Part shown: piece by piece, positions 6,182-11,342 of the stretch
How positions within the stretch are numbered: position 1 is the first letter of the stretch
Layout: each line of letters starts with the position of its first letter
DNA from: Prasinococcaceae sp. CCMP 1430
Taxonomy: Eukaryota > Prasinodermophyta > Palmophyllophyceae > Prasinococcales > Prasinococcaceae
Direction: 5' to 3'
Assembly (NCBI GenBank): GCA_013416795.1
Contig: RQSC01000028.1
Span: forward strand, 1,161,032-1,172,373
DNA length: 11,342 bases
Translations under genes and position numbers: made by a program
Notes under the pieces: generated by a model
What the model was told of the DNA's origin: nothing
The model's input: only the letters and a program-made list of their open reading frames with translations
Databases searched by the model: none

Positions 6182-6476
6182 CGCCGGCCAGCGCTGCGGC
6201 TCCTGGCGCGTGACCGCGCGCGCACCCGCGCAGCGCGGTGACTGGCGCGCGAAGATTTCGCTCGGAGACGGGAGGGAAATCACAGCTGCGCGAGGAGCAC
6301 GCTGTGTGGCGGCGCCACACGCCGCACGCCGCGCGGGCAGCAGAGGCGAGCGGCGAACGCGCGGCGTCGCGAGCGCGTTCCCTCGAGAGCGGGGGAGCGC
6401 GCGGGGGGGGGTGAGTGGGTGGCGGGGGGGAGGGAGGGAGGGAGGGATTGTGTGGGGGGGGAGGAGGCTGCTAGCC
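6182..6476. promoter_or_regulatory. Compact divergent promoter region (alpha-beta hydrolase / Kish)
   Basis: Only 295 bp separate the two divergent ATGs, so promoter elements are probably shared. The Kish-proximal part is an almost pure G/purine tract, annotated separately. The rest is GC-rich with no clear TATA or CCAAT motif. Confidence 0.5.
6424..6446 (+). promoter_or_regulatory. G-quadruplex-type tract upstream of Kish
   Basis: A G7 run is followed by four GGG runs, each separated by a single A. This gives five G-runs with one-base loops, the textbook pattern for a very stable quadruplex. Further G-runs flank it at 6391-6395, 6403-6411 and 6454-6461. It ends 30 bp before the Kish ATG on the sense strand, so it could form in DNA or in the mRNA leader. 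Confidence 0.75.
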
Positions 6477-6689
6477 ATGTCGGCCATCTTCGACTTCCGC
6501 AGCCTGCTCGTATGCGGCCTGCTGTTTGTGTGCACATGCACATACGTCAAGGCGCGCGCGCCGCAACTCGTGAGCGCCAAGACGGGCGTGCGTGGCCTCT
6601 TCTGGAAGGCCGCGCGCATCGGCGAGCGCAAGAGCTGGCTGGTGGCCATCGCGTGTGTGGCCGTCGCGCTGCACATGCTGCTCTTCTAG
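6477..6689 (+). CDS. Kish / TMEM167-family small membrane protein
   Basis: A 70-residue protein matching the Kish family end to end in length and pattern. Members are 70-75 residues and act in the early secretory pathway/Golgi, where Drosophila kish is needed for constitutive secretion. It opens MSAIFDFRSLL, a family hallmark. A first hydrophobic segment spans about 8-25 (SLLVCGLLFVCTCTYVKA). The family's conserved block G-LFWKAARIGERKS lies at 40-53, and a second hydrophobic segment at 54-70 runs to the C-terminus. The ATG at 6477 is the exact expected start. There is no intron. It is the shortest gene here but one of the safest calls because the whole length matches. It is divergent from the hydrolase and convergent with the Sec14-like gene. 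Confidence 0.95.
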   Translation: MSAIFDFRSLLVCGLLFVCTCTYVKARAPQLVSAKTGVRGLFWKAARIGERKSWLVAIACVAVALHMLLF

Positions 6690-6797
6690 CGCGACGGAAC
6701 CAGGTGGAAAGCCGCGCGGCCCCGGGTGCGCGCCGAGTCCCGCGGCTCCGCGCGCGCGCTGCGCCGCTCCCCCGCTGAGATGCGGCTGCCCTGGGTT

Positions 6798-6820
6798 GCA
6801 TGCGCGCGCGCAGCGCATGC
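6798..6820. repeat. 8-bp inverted repeat GCATGCGC / GCGCATGC
   Basis: Perfect 8-bp arms at 6798-6805 and 6813-6820 are separated by 7 nt, about 110 bp after the Kish stop. It may be a 3'-UTR hairpin, though GC-rich alternating sequence makes chance palindromes common. Confidence 0.6.
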
Positions 6821-7182
6821 CCTGCGTAACCGTGTACATTACCGACACGCCAGCGCCTACCCCTCTGCCCTCGTACCATCTTGTGCGCGCGGCACTCGCT
6901 CCGACCGCCAAAATCGTCGAAGCAGCGCGCACGCGGTGCGCTCGCAGCGGGCCCAACTCGGCGACACGTCGCGCGCCGGGCGCGCGCTCGTGCGCCGCAC
7001 AGCTCCTCAGCGAGCGCGCGAGCGCTCTCGCCGTGCCATCCCCCAGCGAGGGCCTCTCCGTGGCGCCTCCCAGCCGCTTGCGAGCGTGTGGCCTGCCAGG
7101 TGGTGCGGTACATGTGCGAGGGTGTGGATGTGGGTTAAGGTAATGGTGCGGTGTCACAATATGTTATTACAGTCTAGGACTA

Positions 7183-7199
7183 GTGGGCAATGTGCCCAC
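7183..7199. terminator. 7-bp perfect hairpin GTGGGCA-ATG-TGCCCAC
   Basis: Perfect arms of 7 bp flank a 3-nt loop, 30 bp downstream of the CRAL-TRIO stop codon on the minus strand. It is likely in that gene's 3' UTR and may affect 3'-end formation or mRNA stability; this is inference. Confidence 0.4.
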
Positions 7200-7228
7200 G
7201 AATGCCTCCACGTGCCAGCCCACTCTTG

Positions 7229-8188
7229 TTAGCCCCTCTCCCTCCCCGCCAGCTTCTTCGCCGCGCGCGACATGAGCTCTGGAGGCCTCAGCGCGTCCTT
7301 GGCCACCCCGTCCAGTATGCTGACGCCCGTAGAGCAGTACAGCCTGCCCGGCCTCGTGAAGGGCCGCACAAACGCCGCTATGAGGCGCCCGAAAATGGGC
7401 ATGCGCACGAGCCTGATGGACTTCGTGAACTCCGGGTAGTTGTCGTTGAGCGTGCTGAGCATAGACGACAAAGCCGCGCGCGAGCGGCTCGTCGTGATGA
7501 TTCGTAGCGGTGCGTTTCTCAGGTCATGCACTTGAACGAACGTGTCGGTCGGCTCGCCGAAGGCAACCTGGCGCACGTGGTCCTCCATCCTTTCGATGCG
7601 CCAACGCTGAAATGACGCGCAGCGCGACTGGTTGCCGAAGACAGCATCGAAGGCCTCACTCGTTTCGAGCGCGCCCACGTGCCCGTAGATGATCAGCCTG
7701 CCCTCGGGATCCCTGCCCCTGGTGTAGCACGTGCGCGGCAGTACCTCTCTTGCCAACGCCACCAGGGGGTCCGCGCGTGGGTGCTCATCTGTGGGCGGAA
7801 GCTTCGGCGACGAGCCGTCATCCCCCAGGAATTCTGCGCGCCAGTGCAGCGCCTTGCTGAACATGGCGCACGCGGCCGCCGTCGACGTCGGCCGCGCGTT
7901 GACGAATTTGCCTAGCACACCGTACGACTCGGGCGAGTAAGCGAGCACGTCGATGCCCCACACGTACAGCTCGCCCTCCGGCGCAACGCGCTCCCCGCGC
8001 TCCACGCGCTCGGAGCGGTGTCGCACGGCGATCCATCGCACTTGGTCGCACGCGGCGAGCTCGCGCGCCGTCCACGCCCCCACGTAAGGCCCCAAGTCCG
8101 CGCGTTGTGCCTCGACCGCATCGTGGAATGCGTCGGGCCCGAGGGCGTCTTCTCCCTCGTGGTGCTGCAGGCTCTGCTGCTGCCGCAA
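7229..8188 (-). CDS. Patellin-like CRAL-TRIO (Sec14) lipid-binding protein, 5' end unresolved
   Basis: A Sec14/CRAL-TRIO protein; the family binds and exchanges phosphoinositides and other lipids at membranes. Counting from the position given (319 residues), LYVWGIDVL (75-82) leads into a CRAL-TRIO N-terminal segment, GVLGKFVNAR through KALHWRAEF (90-120). This resembles the 'WGVPLL...LLKFLRAR...WRKEF' stretch of patellins. The lipid-binding domain follows: GRLIIYGHVGALE (163-175), TFVQVHDLRNAPL (216-228), NDNYPEFTKSIRLVRMPIFG (248-267) and VRPFTRPGRLYC (274-285). It ends 24 residues later, so no GOLD domain follows. The boundary at 8188 is only a minimum, because that codon is TTG. The frame stays open upstream through poly-Gln and poly-Gly to the ambiguous base at 8353 without any ATG. 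The first in-frame ATG is inside the domain. The true start is missing, spliced in, or frameshifted. Confidence 0.82.
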   Translation of the reverse strand: MRQQQSLQHHEGEDALGPDAFHDAVEAQRADLGPYVGAWTARELAACDQVRWIAVRHRSERVERGERVAPEGELYVWGIDVLAYSPESYGVLGKFVNARPTSTAAACAMFSKALHWRAEFLGDDGSSPKLPPTDEHPRADPLVALAREVLPRTCYTRGRDPEGRLIIYGHVGALETSEAFDAVFGNQSRCASFQRWRIERMEDHVRQVAFGEPTDTFVQVHDLRNAPLRIITTSRSRAALSSMLSTLNDNYPEFTKSIRLVRMPIFGRLIAAFVRPFTRPGRLYCSTGVSILDGVAKDALRPPELMSRAAKKLAGRERG

Positions 8189-8221
8189 GAGCTGCGATTG
8201 TGACTGCCGCTGCTCTCGCTG

Positions 8222-8240
8222 CTGCTGCCGCTGCTGCTGG
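8222..8240. repeat. CTG/CAG trinucleotide repeat
   Basis: Interrupted CTG units (CAG on the minus strand) would encode a Gln-rich segment if the Sec14-like gene extends this far. Further CTG units occur from 8171. Confidence 0.8.
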
Positions 8241-8287
8241 GGGCGGTGTGGGTGGGGGTGCTTCGTGACATCCGCGTGCCCGTCCGC

Positions 8288-8314
8288 GCCGCCGCCGCCG
8301 CCGCCGCCGCCGCC
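8288..8314. repeat. (GCC)9 trinucleotide repeat
   Basis: Nine GCC units lie about 40 bp from the ambiguous base at 8353. It would read as poly-Gly on the minus strand or poly-Ala on the plus strand. Such repeats often break assemblies, which fits the nearby n. Confidence 0.9.
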
Positions 8315-8352
8315 CGCTGCAACCCCCCCGCCGGTGCCCCCTGCGTCCGCTC

Positions 8353-8353
8353 N
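8353..8353. other. Single ambiguous base (n), possible collapsed assembly gap
   Basis: This is the only n in the window. Neither divergent gene beside it has an ATG between its in-frame upstream stop and its recognisable coding region, except the ARID frame's ATG at 8429. This suggests missing or mis-joined sequence rather than one unread base. It remains an inference. Confidence 0.5.
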
Positions 8354-8428
8354 GCTGCGGCGGAGAAGGCCCTGGAAGCCGCACGCGGTGCCGCCGTGGG
8401 CGCCCCGCGGAAGCGCATTGGCAGTGAC

Positions 8429-10009
8429 ATGAAGTCCTCCGCAGATGCATCGGCGGCGCTGGCGACCTTAGCCGACAAGCTCGTCGCGTCCGCGGTGGAC
8501 GTCGCTTCGGCGAAGGAGGCACGCGGGGCGCTGGAGAGGCGCGCTGAAGCAGCTGAGCGTGAGCTTGCGGAGGCGCTTGAGCGCACAGCCGCGCTTGAGG
8601 CCGCAGCATCGAAGGCATCCAAGCGCGTCAGCCTGTGCATGACAGGAACGCCAACGCCCAAGGTGCACCCGCAGAGCAGCACGTCTCCTTTGATTGGTAT
8701 GCGCACGCCTGGTCCCGCAGCCGCCCCTTCGGCCGATGACTCGGAGGAGCTAGCTGCACTCGGGCGCGACGTGCGCGCTAGTGTCATGGCTGCAGGCGGC
8801 TTGTTTGCCCAGGGCCTCGAGGAGGCGCTTGCGACGCCGTCCGTGCCTCCCGGTACAACCGGCCGCCGCGGATCAGTCTTCGAGCACCCGTCTGAAGAGG
8901 AGGCTGAAGGCGAGGCGGATGCGGAGGGTGAGCTGGAAGACGAAGACGTCACCGACATCGAGGAGTCAGACAGTGACGACACCATCGAAGACCCCAGCGA
9001 TGAGGAGTGGCGCGCAACTCCGATGCACCGCCGACGTCCCGCGAAGCCCGTCTCGCATCTGCCAAACGCTGGTGCGCGCGCGACCTCTCGGATGGCCACC
9101 CGAGCGGTGGCGGCCGCGCGCCCCGAAGAGAATGCTGTGCAGAATCGTAGATACAGCTCGGAGAGCGACGGGAGCGCCGCCGGCGACTCACCGGCTAGCC
9201 TCGGCGCGAGCGATGCTTCGACAAGCTCAGGAGAAGGGGGGTCAAAAACGCGTGTGCAGCGCGCCGAGATCGTTGCGTATCTGAAGGAGAAGAAGGGCGT
9301 CACGCGTCTGCCGGCGCCCGTGGTCAACGGGACGGCCGTGTCGCTGCCCACGCTCGCCAGTGTCATCTGGGAGTTGGGTGGCCCGGCCATCGTCGAAGCC
9401 GAACGGCTATGGGATCGCGTGGCGGACAAGGTTGGGGTGGGGATGACCGGTGCACGCGCGACGGCGGCACGCGCGGCTGCTGGGGTGCACAGGGCTTATG
9501 AGCGGCACCTTGAGGACTTCTTCATGGAGTGGAACCCGCGCGAGGAGGAGGTCGCGGGAGGCGGCAAAAGCAACAAAGGCAAGCGCGATTCGGGAGGGGG
9601 GCGCAAGAGCCGCTCGAGCGACGCGAGCAACAGTAGCTCGCTTGCCAACAGGCCCTCGTGGGTGGACGTCGTGCTCACGCCCGCGACGCAAAGGACGCCC
9701 AACAACCTCACGCCAACGTCGCGCCGCAAGGAACAGATCTCTCGTGCGGCCTCCGCCGACCAGAACGCGCAGGAGCCCGTATTGACGCCGATGTCGCAGA
9801 TCAAGGGATTCGGCGGCTACCAGGAGGCCGGCCTGCGCTCGGTGCTGCGTGACGCATCCAACCACGCTACGCCTGTCACCGAAGCGCCCAGCCCTGCCAC
9901 CCAGGCGCACGTGAAGTTCTCGCAGAAGCTGAGGGCGACCGAGCCCAGCTTGACCCTCATGGGCGAGATCCACAAGACGCCCATCGGCAAGCCCGCGTGG
10001 GAGTTCTAG
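8429..10009 (+). CDS. ARID-domain nuclear protein with many Ser/Thr-Pro sites
   Basis: A 526-residue protein from the first in-frame ATG. The frame is open from 8204, so the real N-terminus may lie further upstream across the n at 8353. Residues about 28-66 are a charged Ala/Glu/Arg heptad-like helix, probably a coiled coil. Residues 156-194 are strongly acidic. An ARID/BRIGHT DNA-binding domain spans about 280-370. It includes PAPVVNGTAVSLPTLASVIW, then ELGG, then ERLWDRVADKVGV, and a closing helix with HRAYERHLEDFF. These match the ARID 'P...G..vdL..L...V...GG', 'W..VA' and 'Y...L..' pattern. Basic, Ser-rich linkers follow (378-400). About fourteen Ser/Thr-Pro dipeptides are spread over the protein, with a cluster at 417-429, typical of proline-directed kinase targets. 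A chromatin or transcription role in the nucleus is inferred. There is no second recognisable domain. The protein ends GKPAWEF. Confidence 0.83.
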   Translation: MKSSADASAALATLADKLVASAVDVASAKEARGALERRAEAAERELAEALERTAALEAAASKASKRVSLCMTGTPTPKVHPQSSTSPLIGMRTPGPAAAPSADDSEELAALGRDVRASVMAAGGLFAQGLEEALATPSVPPGTTGRRGSVFEHPSEEEAEGEADAEGELEDEDVTDIEESDSDDTIEDPSDEEWRATPMHRRRPAKPVSHLPNAGARATSRMATRAVAAARPEENAVQNRRYSSESDGSAAGDSPASLGASDASTSSGEGGSKTRVQRAEIVAYLKEKKGVTRLPAPVVNGTAVSLPTLASVIWELGGPAIVEAERLWDRVADKVGVGMTGARATAARAAAGVHRAYERHLEDFFMEWNPREEEVAGGGKSNKGKRDSGGGRKSRSSDASNSSSLANRPSWVDVVLTPATQRTPNNLTPTSRRKEQISRAASADQNAQEPVLTPMSQIKGFGGYQEAGLRSVLRDASNHATPVTEAPSPATQAHVKFSQKLRATEPSLTLMGEIHKTPIGKPAWEF

Positions 10010-10662
10010 CGCGCGGGCGCCCCGGCCGCGCTCGCTCGCGCCCGCATTCGCCAGCATGGAAAAATTTGCCAATTTGTTCACACTTGTTGTCGTCCGGCGC
10101 GGCTGTTGGCCACAGCGCGCACTTTTTGCGCGCGCGGCGTGGGACCCAGGCGCCGCGGCGGGGCGGGGCAGGGTGATGGCGCCCCTGGCGGCCGGGCACG
10201 TGCGCGAGGGCTCGGCGGTCGGCGCGACGGGCCTGCGTATTGCTACGTACGCGTGGGACGCGCCCGCAGCGGCGCGTGCGCTCTCGGCGAGCAACGAAAA
10301 GGGCGGCGATAACGGAGGCGCGGCGGGTGCGGCGCCGTGTGGCGCACTCGTCGGCGCGTTCGCCGCCGTTCAATTGTGCGCATTGATTCTGATGTGTGTG
10401 TGTCACCTGAAACCATTGAGTCACTAAAATCGTGTCGCCTGTGGGTGTTTCAGCGTGTGTTCTCGTATGTGTGTGCTGGACTAGTTTGGCATCTGATCTT
10501 TCGTGTTGACGGTGTTGGGTGCGCTGGCCTCCGTCGCCCCGCGGCGAGCAGCAGCGAGAGCGAGTGGTGGGGGCGTGCGTGTGTGTGTGTGAGCGCGTGG
10601 GCGCGCGCGTGCGCGCGTGCGTGCGTGTCGCCCTTGGCTATGCGGCACAGCAAAGTTACAGC
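10010..10662. other. Convergent 3' intergenic region (ARID gene / right-edge gene)
   Basis: This 653-bp tail-to-tail spacer has an AT-richer patch at 10056-10095, a TG-rich stretch from about 10385 to 10515 and GT/GC microsatellite sequence at 10577-10628. A 123-codon plus-strand frame from an ATG at 10056 ends in a hydrophobic segment but resembles no family I know, and I do not annotate it. The region probably holds both 3' UTRs. Confidence 0.4.
10577..10628. repeat. GT/GC compound microsatellite
   Basis: A GTGTGTGTGTGTGAG run grades into alternating GCGCGCG/GTGCGC sequence, just downstream of the minus-strand gene's stop codon. Confidence 0.8.
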
Positions 10663-11342
10663 TCAGCTTCCCCCCGGCGAACCGCTCTTCGCTCCGCGCG
10701 GGCGCGCCCGCGCAAGCAACTCCCCGCGCGCGAGCACGCGCTCGAGCGCCCCGTCGGCCACGTGTGGCTGCAGCTCCCACGCGCCCTCGTACGCGCGCAG
10801 CGTCGCGGGCGGCACGTGCGCCCACACGTCGCGCGCGATGGCGCACTTCATCGCGCAGTCGGCGCCCAGCGCGTCCGCCGTGGCCGCCAGCGTGAGCGCC
10901 AGCTGCAGCGGGGACACGGGCGCGGGCAGCGCGTACCCTGGCTCAGGGCGCAGCGCGCACGCCGCGGGAGACAGCGGGGTACTCGTCGCGGCAGGCGGGA
11001 GCGCGGCTGCGTGGTCCGCGGGTGTGTGTGGCGTGTGCGGGTGTGGGTGCGGCGCGCGAGGTCCGTCTGCGGTGGCCAGTGGGAGTGTGCGCGCGTGTGC
11101 GTGTGCGTGCTCCGCAGCCTGAGCCTCGGCCTCAGCCTCAACGGGCAGGTCGGCGAGCGCCTGGATGGCCTCGTCGGCGAAGCCGCGCAGCTCGTCGAGA
11201 TCGGCCTCTAAGGAGTCCGCCAGCGCGCGCAGCGACGTGCCTGCGGTATCCAGAGCGCCCGCGGCGCACGCCGGCGAGCGAGCGCGGACGCCCGGGTGGG
11301 CCGCCGCAGGCGATGCGTACGCGGCCGCGCGCGGCGTGGGCG
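10663..11342 (-). CDS. Unrecognised helical protein, 5' partial at window edge
   Basis: A minus-strand frame open from the window edge to TGA at 10663-10665; 225 codons are visible and the start is outside. The order is an Ala/Pro-rich segment, then a leucine-heptad helix (SLRALADSLEADLDELRG and on to QALADLP), then an Ala/Glu stretch. A low-complexity His-Pro/His-Ala tract coded by GT-rich microsatellite comes next. The C-terminal segment has varied composition: LALTLAATADALGADCAMKC, then ARDVWAHVPPATLRAYEG, then WELQPHV and ERVLARGELL. This last part, with its Trp, Tyr, Met, Lys and Cys, looks like a real folded helical module. It loosely recalls the C-terminal 'K..I..D......Y...W..QP' pattern of small coiled-coil proteins such as CINP, but I would not assign it. 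No ATG supports an internal start, since the apparent start at 10917 is GTG. Confidence 0.55.
   Translation of the reverse strand, partial: PTPRAAAYASPAAAHPGVRARSPACAAGALDTAGTSLRALADSLEADLDELRGFADEAIQALADLPVEAEAEAQAAEHAHAHARTLPLATADGPRAPHPHPHTPHTPADHAAALPPAATSTPLSPAACALRPEPGYALPAPVSPLQLALTLAATADALGADCAMKCAIARDVWAHVPPATLRAYEGAWELQPHVADGALERVLARGELLARARPRGAKSGSPGGS

Larger units (their letters stand above)
6690..7228. other. Convergent 3' intergenic region (Kish / CRAL-TRIO)
   Basis: This 540 bp has no convincing gene; the open frames here are Arg/Ala-rich and resemble nothing. It holds an imperfectly spaced 8-bp inverted repeat at 6798-6820, a TGTACA palindrome at 6833-6838, and a perfect 7-bp hairpin at 7183-7199 close to the CRAL-TRIO stop. 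A locally AT-richer patch lies around 7135-7180. These probably belong to the two 3' ends. Confidence 0.4.

Noticed and set aside
5021-6241. Plus-strand open frame of 406 codons opposite the alpha/beta hydrolase
   Set aside because: No domain is visible and the composition is Arg/Ala-rich. The minus strand has the complete Ser-Asp-His triad and the expected family pattern.
6690-7228. Possible tRNA or small structured RNA gene in the Kish/Sec14 spacer
   Set aside because: No cloverleaf, no box A/B pair and only short isolated hairpins.
7912-9429. Minus-strand open frame of 505 codons across the ARID gene
   Set aside because: The product is Ser/Ala low-complexity and crosses the n. The plus-strand frame has an ARID domain and balanced composition.
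8429-10009. Functional link between the ARID and Sec14-like genes as a system
   Set aside because: They are merely divergent neighbours of different function, and the junction between them may be an assembly artefact.
10056-10427. 123-codon plus-strand frame starting ATG, ending in a hydrophobic possible tail anchor
   Set aside because: It begins 47 bp after the ARID stop, resembles no known family and has a mixed low-complexity middle. One hydrophobic end is not enough to call a gene, though RNA data could change this.
10663-11342. Assigning the right-edge protein to the CINP (CDK2-interacting protein) family
   Set aside because: The resemblance is a loose pattern in the C-terminal helix recalled without alignment; it is kept only as a suggestion to test.

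Overview
The window looks like nuclear DNA of a GC-rich, intron-poor unicellular alga. It encodes clearly eukaryotic proteins: a Kish/TMEM167 secretory-pathway protein, an ARID nuclear protein and a patellin-like Sec14 protein. It also carries a DUF3110-like protein, a family known from cyanobacteria and plastids. The glycolytic phosphoglycerate mutase is the cofactor-dependent type, which argues weakly against land plants (they use the unrelated independent enzyme) and for a haptophyte or stramenopile. The species cannot be named from the sequence. Base composition is very high in G+C, with many (CG)n, (CA)n and (GCC)n tracts. No intron could be shown in any recognised coding region.

Layout, left to right: SDR-family oxidoreductase (276-1151, +); DUF3110-like, probably plastid-targeted protein (1336-2640, -); a 1.3 kb divergent intergenic region; phosphoglycerate mutase (3964-4974, +); alpha/beta hydrolase (5345-6181, -); Kish (6477-6689, +); CRAL-TRIO/Sec14 protein (7229 to at least 8188, -, 5' end unresolved); an ambiguous base at 8353; ARID-domain protein (8429-10009, +, 5' end unresolved); and the 3' part of an unrecognised helical protein (10663 to the window edge, -).

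The eight genes alternate strand without exception, giving tail-to-tail pairs with shared 3' regions and head-to-head pairs with shared promoter regions. I see no operon-like or pathway logic linking them, no mobile element, no RNA gene and no CRISPR. They look like ordinary housekeeping and regulatory genes packed tightly.

The points most worth a second look are these. The SDR has lost two of its four catalytic tetrad residues. A perfect 13-bp GC hairpin ends three bases before the mutase start codon. A-tracts alternate with CG runs upstream of the mutase. A G-quadruplex-type tract lies just before Kish. The ARID protein carries about fourteen Ser/Thr-Pro sites. Both divergent genes flanking the single n lack a start codon there, which suggests a hidden assembly gap. 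I found no convincing new multi-gene system.
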